Under the pieces are notes generated by a model. It had not been told where the DNA came from. It saw only the letters and a program-made list of their open reading frames with translations, and ran no database searches. The position numbers were made by a program, and so were the translations under genes. Shown here one piece after another: positions 47,811 through 55,411 of a DNA stretch of 64,000 nucleotides. The first letter of the stretch is position 1. The number at the start of each line of letters is the position of its first letter. Where the stretch lies: positions 579,501 through 643,500 of the forward strand of contig CP131057.1 in assembly GCA_030657355.1 (NCBI GenBank), written 5' to 3'. The stretch is from Radicibacter daui. GTDB taxonomy: Bacteria > Pseudomonadota > Alphaproteobacteria > Radicibacterales > Radicibacteraceae.

Positions 47811-48455
47811 ATGCAGAGCAAGAGCTACACCCCCGCCCTTCGCCAGTGGATGCAGGCTGCCCCCGTCATCGCCGTGGTGGTGATCGACAAGGTGGAAGAT
47901 GCCGTGCCGATGGCCGAGGCGCTTGTGGCCGGCGGCGTGCCGGTGGTGGAAATCACCCTGCGCACCCCGGCCGCCCTCGGCGCGATAGAAGCCGTGCGCA
48001 AGAACGTACCGGGCGCCATCGTTGCCGCCGGCACCCTGCTGATGCCGGATGATCCGAAGAAGGCACTTGATGCCGGCGCCCAGTTCGGTGTTTCCCCCGG
48101 CAGCACCGAACAGCTGCTGGATGCCGTCGATGCCTGCGGCCTGCCCATGCTGCCGGCAGCCGCCACCGCCTCGGAAGCGATGCGCCTTGCCGAGCGTGGC
48201 CATGAGCTGATGAAGTTTTTCCCGGCGCGCGAGGCTGGCGGCGCTGCCTATCTCAAGTCGCTTTCCGGTCCGCTGCCGCATCTGGGCTGGTGCCCGACCG
48301 GCGGCATCAGCCTCTCCAGCGCTCCCGAATATCTCGCCCTCAAGAACATCCTGTGCGTTGGCGGCTCGTGGCTTGCCCCGCGCGAGGTGATTGCATCCAA
48401 AGATTGGGCAACCATCGAAAAGAATGCACGCGCCGCGGCGGCCCTGAAGGGTTGA
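47811..48455 (+). CDS. eda: 2-keto-3-deoxy-6-phosphogluconate aldolase
   Basis: This 214-residue class I aldolase splits KDPG to pyruvate and glyceraldehyde-3-phosphate. The Schiff-base lysine lies in ELMKFFPARE, and the catalytic glutamate region is GVPVVEITLRTP. The late GWCPTGGIS phosphate-binding motif is present. Length and motifs agree with the family. It directly follows kdgK, which makes its substrate. A weak hairpin and an AT-rich regulatory region follow before the chemoreceptor gene. Confidence 0.94.
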   Translation: MQSKSYTPALRQWMQAAPVIAVVVIDKVEDAVPMAEALVAGGVPVVEITLRTPAALGAIEAVRKNVPGAIVAAGTLLMPDDPKKALDAGAQFGVSPGSTEQLLDAVDACGLPMLPAAATASEAMRLAERGHELMKFFPAREAGGAAYLKSLSGPLPHLGWCPTGGISLSSAPEYLALKNILCVGGSWLAPREVIASKDWATIEKNARAAAALKG

Positions 48456-48506
48456 TTACAAAATTGCACGTAACAACAACGTGTTAGCGGATAATTTCAG
48501 CAAACG

Positions 48507-48539
48507 AACTATAGTTCAATTGGTTATATATACCGATTT
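48507..48539. promoter_or_regulatory. AT-rich palindromes before the chemoreceptor gene
   Basis: A perfect 12-bp palindrome GAACTATAGTTC (48507-48518) abuts an inverted repeat AATTGGT-TATATAT-ACCGATT (48519-48539, six of seven arm bases paired). They lie about 120-150 bases upstream of the chemoreceptor start within an AT-rich patch of otherwise GC-rich sequence. They look like regulator sites or promoter elements. The binding protein is unknown. Confidence 0.45.
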
Positions 48540-48656
48540 ATAGATGTATTTTGCGTAACCCCCCGTGATGTTGCCGGCATCCTTTTAAGGCGTTGCCGGC
48601 AGCATCCAGGCTTCTTCAGGCGGCGCCGCTCACTTTCTCGGGAACCGGAAAGTCCG

Positions 48657-50351
48657 ATGCGTCAGTCCCTGCAAAATCTCGGGCTCGTGCAGAAATTGCT
48701 CGTGCCGACCGTCCTTACCGTCCTGCTCTGCCTCGGGATTGTCAGCGCCGGTACCTATGCCCTTTCCAGTCTCAACCAGGCCTCCAACGTGGTCATCGAC
48801 CGCGATGCCGCCGGGCTGGTTGCCGTGCTGGAAATGCAGGAGGCGCTCTATTCCGCGGCCGACAAGGAAAAGGCCGCCATCCTCGCGGACGACGCCAAGA
48901 CGGTTGAAGAGGCCGGCGCCGCGCTGGAAGAAGAGCTGCAGACGGTCGATGAGTCGCTCGCCACCCTGCGCGGTCTCGCGATCAACGCGGAGGAGCGCAA
49001 GCTGATCGAGACGGCGGCGGAAGGTGCCGCCAACTACCGCAAGCTGGTCGGCGAGGTGATGAGCCTTGCCCATGAGCAGAAGGACAGCGAAGCGCTGACC
49101 CTGTCTCTCGGAGACGCCTTTGAGGCGCGCGACAGTGCCGACGGCACCGGCGATGATCTGCGCACCATCTATGAAACCGAGCTTTCCGCTGCCAAGGACA
49201 ACAACGCATCGCTCTACCACACCACGATCATCGCCCTTGTTGGCGGCTCGCTGGTGGGCGTCATCCTTGTTGCCGGCCTGCTGCTGTGGATCGGCGTCAT
49301 CCAGGTTGCCCGCCCGCTGCGTGGCATGACCCGCATCATGAACGAGCTTGCCGACGGCCATATCGAGATCGCCATTCCGGATACGGAGCGTCGTGACGAG
49401 GTCGGGCAGATCGCCGATGCCGTCCGTGTGTTCCGCGACAATGCCCGCAAGGTTGAAGAGCTGCAGCGCGCCAAGGCGGCAGAGGATGAAGCCGCCCGCG
49501 CCCGTCAGGCCGAACTCAACAGCCTTACCAAGCGCCTTGCCGAGAGCATCGGCGCCGTCGCCAGCCGCATCCTCACCGCCGCCTCGCGCATGAAGGACGC
49601 CTCCCAGGTCACCATCCGGGCGGCCCATGAAGCCGGCGAGCGCTCAGGCGCCGCATCCAGCGCTGCCCTTCAGGCCTCCGGCAACGTGCAGGCTGTAGCC
49701 GGCGCCGCTAACGAGCTCTCCGCCGCCATCAACAGCATCAGCCAGCAGGTCTCACATTCCAGCGCCGTGACCAGCCGCGCGGCAGAAGAGGCGGAGCGCA
49801 CGCGCTCGACCGCCGAAGGCCTCGCCGGGGCAGCACAGAAAATCGGCGACGTTGTTGAACTCATCAACGCCATCGCCGGCCAGACCAACCTCCTGGCGCT
49901 GAACGCCACCATCGAGGCCGCCCGCGCCGGTGAAGCCGGCAAGGGCTTTGCCGTCGTGGCCAGCGAGGTCAAGAACCTCGCCTCGCAGACCGCCCGGGCC
50001 ACCGAAGAAATCGGCGCCCATATCAGCGCCATCCAGCAGGCAACGGGCGGCGTGGTCGGTGCTATCGACGAGATCGGCACGGTGATCGGCGAGATGTCGC
50101 AGATCGCCGGGAACATCGCCGGCGCCGTCGAACAACAGGGCAGCGCGGTGGAAGAAGTCTCCCGCAATGTGCACGACGCCAGCCGCGACACCCGCGCTGC
50201 CAGCGACAGCATCGGCGCGATTGACCAGACCACCCGCCAGACCGGCGATGCTGCCCGCCAGATCGGCGAAATCAGCGCCGACCTCGCCAGGGACGCAGAG
50301 CTGCTGAGCAGCGAACTCAAGCAGTTCCTCGCCCGCTCGCAGGCCGCCTGA
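48657..50351 (+). CDS. Methyl-accepting chemotaxis protein
   Basis: This 564-residue chemoreceptor has a first membrane helix at about residues 14-36 and a helical periplasmic sensor of ~170 residues. A second membrane helix lies at about 207-233, followed by a HAMP domain ([19 protein letters not shown]). The cytoplasmic signalling hairpin contains the highly conserved tip [20 protein letters not shown]. No C-terminal CheR-tethering pentapeptide is visible. It is monocistronic, preceded by the AT-rich palindromes. The ligand is unknown. Confidence 0.95.
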   Translation: MRQSLQNLGLVQKLLVPTVLTVLLCLGIVSAGTYALSSLNQASNVVIDRDAAGLVAVLEMQEALYSAADKEKAAILADDAKTVEEAGAALEEELQTVDESLATLRGLAINAEERKLIETAAEGAANYRKLVGEVMSLAHEQKDSEALTLSLGDAFEARDSADGTGDDLRTIYETELSAAKDNNASLYHTTIIALVGGSLVGVILVAGLLLWIGVIQVARPLRGMTRIMNELADGHIEIAIPDTERRDEVGQIADAVRVFRDNARKVEELQRAKAAEDEAARARQAELNSLTKRLAESIGAVASRILTAASRMKDASQVTIRAAHEAGERSGAASSAALQASGNVQAVAGAANELSAAINSISQQVSHSSAVTSRAAEEAERTRSTAEGLAGAAQKIGDVVELINAIAGQTNLLALNATIEAARAGEAGKGFAVVASEVKNLASQTARATEEIGAHISAIQQATGGVVGAIDEIGTVIGEMSQIAGNIAGAVEQQGSAVEEVSRNVHDASRDTRAASDSIGAIDQTTRQTGDAARQIGEISADLARDAELLSSELKQFLARSQAA

Positions 50352-50475
50352 TCAAGGCCGTTCTGTTCCGCCGGGTGGCCATTTCCGGCCCCCCGGCGCA
50401 CGGCTCAAGCACACCCTTTGCCGACGCCCCGCCGGCGCGGTATTCTGGGCGGGCAAATACGCTTGAGCTGCAAGA

Positions 50476-50892
50476 ATGAGATTACGTCTGGCCTATCTTG
50501 AAGCCGCCCTGGCCCTGGCAGTCGCCTGGGCCATGGTCTTCGTCGTGCCGGTACGCTGGACCCTGCCACTCTTCGGGACGGCGCGAAAAAGTGTGGACGA
50601 TGCGTCGTCTTCGCAGCCGCTCTCTCCTGCCGAAATGGCCCGGGCGCGGGGCGTCGCCGTGTTGCTGAACCGGATGGACAGGCGCCTGCCCTGGCACAAC
50701 ACCTGCCTCGTGCGGGCGCTTGCCGGACGGATGATGCTGGCCCGGCGAGGAATCCGGGGCGGAGTGGTCCGCTTCGGTGTCGGGTTTGAGGGCGGGAAGC
50801 TTGCTGCCCACGCCTGGCTGATACTGGCCGATGTTACGCTTTTGGGCGGCGCCGAAGCCGGCGATTTCAAACCGCTGGCGGATCTCACCTGA
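50476..50892 (+). CDS. Orphan lasso-peptide biosynthesis B2-like cysteine protease
   Basis: The 138-residue product matches the transglutaminase-like B2 protease family of lasso peptide pathways. It has a hydrophobic N-terminus (residues 8-30), then catalytic C77 in HNTCLVRALAGRMML, H112 in AAHAWL and D119 shortly after, with the family ending LLGGAEAGDFKPLADL. In lasso clusters B2 removes the leader peptide. I see no precursor, no PqqD-like B1 and no asparagine-synthetase-like cyclase nearby, so this is a stand-alone copy. It may trim another peptide. The acetyltransferase ten bases downstream is the only likely partner. Confidence 0.85.
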   Translation: MRLRLAYLEAALALAVAWAMVFVVPVRWTLPLFGTARKSVDDASSSQPLSPAEMARARGVAVLLNRMDRRLPWHNTCLVRALAGRMMLARRGIRGGVVRFGVGFEGGKLAAHAWLILADVTLLGGAEAGDFKPLADLT

Positions 50893-50901
50893 GGCTCCGG
50901 T

Positions 50902-51384
50902 TTGTCCCGATATCACCACCTGCGCTTTGAACCGCCCTCGAAGCTGGCAAGCGATCCCGTCTGGCCTTCCGGCTTCCGCCTCGCCCCGTTTACGCCGGAC
51001 CGCGCCCGGGAAATGCACTCCCTCTTTGCCGAAGCCTATCGTCATGGCGGGGGTTCGGTCGGCCCCTTCGAGGACTGGTGGCAAGCGACCCGCAGCGACA
51101 GCGAGTTCGACCCGGCTTTATGTTTTCTGGTGGAAGATGCCGATGCCCGGCTGGCCGCCGCTGCGCTCTGCTGGACCAGTGCCTTCGTAAAGGACATTGC
51201 GGTGCGCGAAGATTGCCGCCGCCACGGTCTTGGGCGAGCGCTGCTCACCCATATTGCAGCGACCTTTCACGCGCGCGGCTTCCACGCCATCGAGTTGAAG
51301 GTCGAGAAAGACAACCCCTCCGGCGCCGTCGCTTTCTATCAGCGGTTTGGCTTCATGCCGAAGGGCGAAGCCGGGTGGGATTGA
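50902..51384 (+). CDS. GNAT-family N-acetyltransferase
   Basis: This 160-residue acetyltransferase has the acetyl-CoA pyrophosphate loop CRRHGLGRALL preceded by strand AFVKDIAV, and a late AVAFYQRFGFMPKG. The start is a TTG at 50902, the only reasonable initiation codon that keeps the family's first strand. It begins ten bases after the B2-like gene, so they are co-transcribed and may act together, for example by modifying a peptide. The acceptor substrate is unknown. Confidence 0.85.
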   Translation: MSRYHHLRFEPPSKLASDPVWPSGFRLAPFTPDRAREMHSLFAEAYRHGGGSVGPFEDWWQATRSDSEFDPALCFLVEDADARLAAAALCWTSAFVKDIAVREDCRRHGLGRALLTHIAATFHARGFHAIELKVEKDNPSGAVAFYQRFGFMPKGEAGWD

Positions 51385-51488
51385 GGCAGTTGTTGCACGG
51401 GGCTTGACGGCACCGTGCTCCGGGGCGCAGGAAACCGCCAATTTCCGCCCGCTGTCCCAGGCAGCGGCGCCAGACCGGAGCTCTCCCT

Positions 51489-51956
51489 ATGTCCCATACC
51501 GACCTCACCGCGCACCTGACCCAGCTGGGCGGCGCCAGCAAGCTGCCGAACTCGCCGGAAGAAGCCGTGCTGGAACGCGTGCCGAACCCTAACCCCGGCA
51601 CGCCCTATCTCGTGCGCTTCGCCTGCCCGGAATTCACCTCGCTCTGCCCGGTGACCGGCCAGCCCGACTTCGCCCACATCGTCATCGATTATGTGCCGCG
51701 CAACTGGCTGGTTGAATCCAAGTCGCTGAAGCTCTTCATGGGCTCCTTCCGCAACCACGGTGCTTTCCATGAGGCCTGCACGGTGCAGATCGGCCTTCGC
51801 TTGCAACAGGAACTGGACCCGCTCTGGATCCGCATCGGCGGTTACTGGTATCCGCGCGGCGGCATTCCCATCGATGTTTTCTGGCAGTCGGGCGCCACAC
51901 CGGAAGGCATGTGGATCCCCGATCAGGGCGTGCCGCCCTATCGCGGACGCGGCTGA
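51489..51956 (+). CDS. queF: NADPH-dependent 7-cyano-7-deazaguanine (preQ0) reductase
   Basis: QueF reduces preQ0 to preQ1 in queuosine synthesis. The 155-residue type I enzyme shows catalytic C53 in [16 protein letters not shown], with D60 as the general acid. It also carries the QueF motif [16 protein letters not shown], which contacts NADPH. Length and motifs match the family. It is followed by a strong hairpin terminator. The 104 bases upstream contain no recognisable preQ1 riboswitch. The neighbouring genes are unrelated, so it is monocistronic or end-of-operon. Confidence 0.96.
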   Translation: MSHTDLTAHLTQLGGASKLPNSPEEAVLERVPNPNPGTPYLVRFACPEFTSLCPVTGQPDFAHIVIDYVPRNWLVESKSLKLFMGSFRNHGAFHEACTVQIGLRLQQELDPLWIRIGGYWYPRGGIPIDVFWQSGATPEGMWIPDQGVPPYRGRG

Positions 51957-51986
51957 GACCGCAGCCGGATACAGGCTCCACTTTCA

Positions 51987-52020
51987 ACAATTCCCCGGGC
52001 TGCACGGTCCGGGGAATTGT
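51987..52020 (+). terminator. Terminator after queF
   Basis: A perfect 12-bp stem, ACAATTCCCCGG (51987-51998) with CCGGGGAATTGT (52009-52020), has a 10-base loop and is followed by CTTCTT. It separates queF from the TetR gene. Confidence 0.8.
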
Positions 52021-52031
52021 CTTCTTGATTT

Positions 52032-52047
52032 GGAAGAGATCACTTCC
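52032..52047. promoter_or_regulatory. TetR operator upstream of tetR-family gene
   Basis: GGAAG-AGATCA-CTTCC (52032-52047) is an inverted repeat with a six-base spacer, 37 bases before the TetR gene. The same architecture and half-sites recur at 52717-52734 before the hydrolase gene, so both look like binding sites of this regulator. Confidence 0.65.
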
Positions 52048-52083
52048 TATTATGGTCCCCGTCAGCGCCACTGGATATCGACC

Positions 52084-52701
52084 ATGCCATCCCGCCCCTC
52101 TTCCGCACCCGCTCGCAGCCCGGGCCGCCCGCGTGAGTTCGACACCGGGGCGGCGCTCGACGGCGCCATCCGCATCTTCACCCGCAACGGGTATCACGCC
52201 ACCTCGCTCAGCGAGCTCACCGCAGCGATGAACATCGCCGAAGGCAGCCTTTACAAGGCCTTTACCAACAAGCGCGGCGTCTTCGATGCCGCGCTCGACC
52301 GCTATATCCAGCTGCGTATCGACCGGCTTGCCGACGGCCTGGCGAAGGCCCGCAACGGGCATGAAAAGGTGGCGACCATCCTCTCGCTTTATGCCGACTA
52401 CAGCCAGGGCGAGGATGGACTTCTCGGTTGCCTTGTCGTTGGCAGCGCGGTCGATCTCGCAAGCTCCGAGCCCGACCTTGCAGCGCGGCTGAAAGCCGTC
52501 CTCGCCAGCCACGAGAAGCGGCTGCTGGAAAGCCTTGAGGAAGGCCAGGCCGATGGGTCCGTCGCCTCTGACATTGATGCCGGGGCAACGGCAAGGCTGC
52601 TGCTTTGCCTGATGCAGGGCATGAGGGTTCTCGGCAAAACCGGGCGCAGCCGCGCGGAGATGGCAAGCCTCGTGAGCGAGGCATTGCGGCTGCTGGATTA
52701 A
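52084..52701 (+). CDS. TetR-family transcriptional regulator
   Basis: This 205-residue repressor has an N-terminal helix-turn-helix at about residues 20-65 (TSLSELTAAMNIAEGSLYKAF). A helical ligand domain with a conserved C-terminal dimerisation region follows (ARLLLCLMQGMRVLGKTGRS). The ATG at 52084 lies 37 bases after one operator copy, and the next gene is preceded by another copy. It therefore probably represses its own gene and the epoxide-hydrolase-like gene 61 bases downstream. Similar regulators respond to electrophiles or fatty acyl compounds; the ligand here is unknown. Confidence 0.92.
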   Translation: MPSRPSSAPARSPGRPREFDTGAALDGAIRIFTRNGYHATSLSELTAAMNIAEGSLYKAFTNKRGVFDAALDRYIQLRIDRLADGLAKARNGHEKVATILSLYADYSQGEDGLLGCLVVGSAVDLASSEPDLAARLKAVLASHEKRLLESLEEGQADGSVASDIDAGATARLLLCLMQGMRVLGKTGRSRAEMASLVSEALRLLD

Positions 52702-52716
52702 TTTTTTTGCACAATT

Positions 52717-52734
52717 AGGAAGCATTCACTTCCT
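52717..52734. promoter_or_regulatory. TetR operator upstream of the hydrolase gene
   Basis: AGGAAGCATTCACTTCCT (52717-52734) has perfect six-base arms and a six-base spacer, ending 28 bases before the hydrolase start. It shares GGAAG-N6-CTTCC and the TCACTTCCT half with the site at 52032-52047. Confidence 0.7.
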
Positions 52735-52762
52735 TTCTTTTCCCAAAAAAGCAGGCTCTCCC

Positions 52763-53701
52763 ATGACGCACATGACCATTCCGACCGGCTCCGCCGACAG
52801 CTCCCAGCCATGGCAACCCGGCCCCTTCTGGAAGATTTTTTCCCGCCGCAGCGTCCGTCTTCCGGACGTCCACCTGAATTTCGTCGAAGGCGGCGCGGGC
52901 GAGCCACTGCTGCTCATCCCGGGCTGGCCACAGAGCTGGTACACATGGCGACACGTGATGCCGTTGCTGGCCCAGGCCGGGCGCCGTGTGATCGCACTCG
53001 ACCCCCGCGGGCTTGGAGATTCTTCCCGCCCGGCAGGCGGCTACGACCTTGGCACCGTCGCCGGCGATATCCGGCAGTTCATGACCGCTCTCGGGATCGA
53101 CGGGGCTGGTCCGGTAGATGTCGCGGGCCACGATATCGGCGCCTGGATCGGCTATGCGCTGGCAGCGGAGCATCCGGATGCAGTGCGCCGGCTGGCCGTC
53201 TTCGATTCCGCGCTTCCCGGCATCTCCGAGCCGCCGCCTCCCGGCATTCCGGCGCAGGACGCGAATGTGAAGACCTGGCATTTCGGCTTCAACCGCCTGG
53301 ACGACCTGCCTGAAATCCTGCTTGCCGGCCGCGAACGCGAGTTCCTGTCCTGGCTCTTCGCCGCCAAGGCCACCCGACGAGAGGCGATCGCGCCCGACGA
53401 TCTTGCCGAGTATGTGCGTGTCAACTCGCTGCCCGGGGCCATCCGGTCAGCGATGGCCTATTATCGCGCGGCGCTGAGCGCTGAAGGTCTGGCGGCGAAC
53501 CGCCAGCGGGGAACCCGCAAGCTCGCCATTCCCGTTCTGGCCTTCGGGGCCGACAACGGAGTGGGGCTTGCGCTTCTGAACACCATGAAACTGGTTGCCG
53601 ATAACGTGTCTGGCGGCGTTTTCACCTCCTGCGGCCACTACATGCCGGAAGAGGCACCCCGTGCTGTCGCAGAACAGCTGCTGGGCTTCATGCCGACCTG
53701 A
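52763..53701 (+). CDS. Alpha/beta hydrolase, epoxide-hydrolase/dehalogenase type
   Basis: This 312-residue hydrolase has a nucleophile elbow VAGHDIGAW with D124, as in epoxide hydrolases and haloalkane dehalogenases rather than serine esterases. The general base is H292 in SCGHYMPEE, and a likely charge-relay acid is D264 in LAFGADNG. The oxyanion region LIPGWPQSWYTWR lies at 51-63. Tyrosines Y233 and Y234 in the cap could activate an epoxide. It is controlled by the neighbouring TetR protein through the operator just upstream. It resembles detoxification enzymes for epoxides. Confidence 0.88.
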   Translation: MTHMTIPTGSADSSQPWQPGPFWKIFSRRSVRLPDVHLNFVEGGAGEPLLLIPGWPQSWYTWRHVMPLLAQAGRRVIALDPRGLGDSSRPAGGYDLGTVAGDIRQFMTALGIDGAGPVDVAGHDIGAWIGYALAAEHPDAVRRLAVFDSALPGISEPPPPGIPAQDANVKTWHFGFNRLDDLPEILLAGREREFLSWLFAAKATRREAIAPDDLAEYVRVNSLPGAIRSAMAYYRAALSAEGLAANRQRGTRKLAIPVLAFGADNGVGLALLNTMKLVADNVSGGVFTSCGHYMPEEAPRAVAEQLLGFMPT

Positions 53702-53724
53702 GTTTCGCCAAGGCCCCCTGGAAG

Positions 53725-53761
53725 AACAGCCGGCACGGATACCACCGTGCCGGCTGTTTTT
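53725..53761 (+). terminator. Strong terminator after the hydrolase gene
   Basis: A perfect 14-bp stem, AACAGCCGGCACGG (53725-53738) with CCGTGCCGGCTGTT (53745-53758), has a six-base loop and a T-run extending to 53761. It faces the convergent creatininase gene. Confidence 0.88.
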
Positions 53762-53813
53762 GCGCTCAATCCCGGCGGCGGAACGGATGGCCGAGGCTGG
53801 AACCAGCCCCGGC

Positions 53814-54611
53814 TTATCCCTGCCAGAGTCGCTTCAGGTCGAACTTCGCCATGTCCTGGCAAAGCTCGATGAAGTTCTTCGCTTCCAGATCGATCACCGC
53901 CTTGCCCTTTTCGGCTGTGGCGATGCTGGCGTCACCGACGGTGCCGGCGAGGTTCAGGTCCTGCGCCTGCCAGCCGATGGGCACGGTGCCATGGGCGCGC
54001 AGATGTTTGAAATCGCGGATGAAGTCGCTCTGCGTCGATTTGAAGTCGATGGCGTGTTCCAGCTTCACCAGATCCGGCCGGAAATGCAGCATCATCGAGG
54101 TTTCGATGTCACCGCCATGGATGCCGACCCGCAGCTCCTCTTCCGAGAACATGCCTTCCGGCAGGCCAAGGCGCGTCCAGGCTGTTGGCACCACCATCAT
54201 GCCGTGGCGTACACGCAGCTCGCGCGCCACCACATCAAGGATCGGCACATTGCCGCCGTGGGAATTGATGAGGATGAGTTTTTTGACGCCGGCGCGATAG
54301 ACACTTTCCCCCAGTTCGATCAGCAGCTGCGTCAGCGTCTGCCAGGAAAGGGTAAGCGTGCCCGGAGAGGCAATATGCTCATTGGATTTGCCCACCGCCT
54401 GATCGGGCAGGAAGGTCACCGGCAGGTCCGCGGGCAGCAGCTCCAGCACGCGGCTTACCATGCCACGGGCAATGCAGGTGTCGGTATAGACCGGCAAATG
54501 CGGCCCGTGCTGCTCGATGGCGCACACCGGCAGCACGGCAATCCAGCCGCTGGTGTCATTATCCGCGAAGTCCCGCGTGGTCATTTCGTGCCAGTAGCGC
54601 TTGGGCAGCAT
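53814..54611 (-). CDS. Creatininase-family amidohydrolase
   Basis: This 265-residue metal-dependent amidohydrolase has the two metal-site segments VCAIEQHGPHLPVYTD and LILINSHGGN, with the further ligand E175 in HGGDIETSMM. The family opens cyclic amides such as creatinine or formylated pyrimidines. It is convergent with the hydrolase terminator and lies downstream of the RidA gene, 45 bases apart on the same strand. It forms a divergent partner of the cytosine-deaminase importer operon and probably opens a ring or formamide formed there. Confidence 0.9.
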   Translation of the reverse strand: MLPKRYWHEMTTRDFADNDTSGWIAVLPVCAIEQHGPHLPVYTDTCIARGMVSRVLELLPADLPVTFLPDQAVGKSNEHIASPGTLTLSWQTLTQLLIELGESVYRAGVKKLILINSHGGNVPILDVVARELRVRHGMMVVPTAWTRLGLPEGMFSEEELRVGIHGGDIETSMMLHFRPDLVKLEHAIDFKSTQSDFIRDFKHLRAHGTVPIGWQAQDLNLAGTVGDASIATAEKGKAVIDLEAKNFIELCQDMAKFDLKRLWQG

Positions 54612-54656
54612 CGGCTCGTTCCTGTCCTGCTGTTCGGTTTGTCTTTTGGAAAATCT

Positions 54657-55055
54657 TTATGCGCCCGCCAGCGGCGGGGCGGCGGCCAGCACTTCCACCT
54701 CGACCAGAAATTCCGGCCGGGTAAAGCCGGTGACGATCATCAGTGTGGAGGCTGGCGGCGGGCTGCCGGTAAAGCGGTCACGCGCCGCCATATACCCTTT
54801 CATATGCTCGCGCGCCGTCACATAGGCATTGATGCGCACCATGTCGCCGAGCCCCATGCCAGCGGATTTCAGCACCGCCTCGACATTGCGGAAACACAGC
54901 TCCGTCTGCGCCTCAACCCCTTCGGGGATCTGATCTTCCGGCGAAATGGCAAGCTGGCCCGAACAGAGCAGCATTCGCCAGCCGGGCGGAACTTCAACGC
55001 CATAGCTGTAGCGGCCAAAGGGCGGGCGGATATCGGGCGGGGTCAGATGGCGCAT
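54657..55055 (-). CDS. RidA-family enamine/imine deaminase
   Basis: This 132-residue protein is of the YjgF/YER057c/UK114 (RidA) family, which hydrolyses reactive enamines or imines or acts within pyrimidine catabolism (RutC). It shows the family's VRINAYVTAREH strand, with the arginine that binds carboxylates. The late FLVEVEVLAA contributes to the active-site cleft of the trimer. The ATG at 55055 is chosen over a longer start at 55148 because it gives the usual length. It is followed by the creatininase-family gene. The upstream region is shared with the sigma-54 promoter. Confidence 0.85.
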   Translation of the reverse strand: MRHLTPPDIRPPFGRYSYGVEVPPGWRMLLCSGQLAISPEDQIPEGVEAQTELCFRNVEAVLKSAGMGLGDMVRINAYVTAREHMKGYMAARDRFTGSPPPASTLMIVTGFTRPEFLVEVEVLAAAPPLAGA

Positions 55056-55411
55056 GGCGGCTCGTACCGGCGGCGAGGATTTGGATTTGCCAGACACTAG
55101 GCCCGGCTTCCGACCGCTTGCAAGCGCCTCTGGCGGACTTTTGGGCACTGCCGCTTCCCGCGCCAGCAGGTGCCCATTTTTTATTCATGACTAGACAAAT
55201 AGGACGAGTGTCCATAGCGGGATTCAATGCCGTTCTGCGGGCCATGCCGCGACGCAGCATCTGGCACACCTCTTGCGCCTCATGACGTCTGTTGACCTTG
55301 CCGGGAGGGGGCATCCTGCCCGCCGGCGCATCCATCGCAAGCAGCCCCGGGGCCGGCTGAAACCGGCCAGACAGAAACGAGGGCTCGAACAGTCAAGAGG
55401 CGGAGAAAAAC
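55056..55411. other. Divergent regulatory region for the heterocycle locus
   Basis: These 356 bases separate the RidA gene from the THI5-like importer. Apart from the sigma-54 promoter and an AT-rich stretch near 55180, I see no gene. An activator site and a promoter for the RidA-creatininase side should also be here but were not recognised. Confidence 0.55.
55262..55276 (+). promoter_or_regulatory. Sigma-54 (RpoN) promoter
   Basis: TGGCAC (55262-55267), five bases, then TTGC (55273-55276) match the sigma-54 consensus TGGCACG-N4-TTGC in sequence and spacing. The -24 GG and -12 GC are separated by exactly ten bases. It points to the importer gene at 55412, giving a leader of about 124 bases. 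Confidence 0.72.

Noticed and set aside
50476-51384. Complete lasso peptide gene cluster
   Set aside because: Only a B2-like protein is present; precursor, recognition protein and cyclase were not found.
51385-51488. preQ1 riboswitch upstream of queF
   Set aside because: The leader lacks the short A-rich pseudoknot pattern of preQ1 aptamers.
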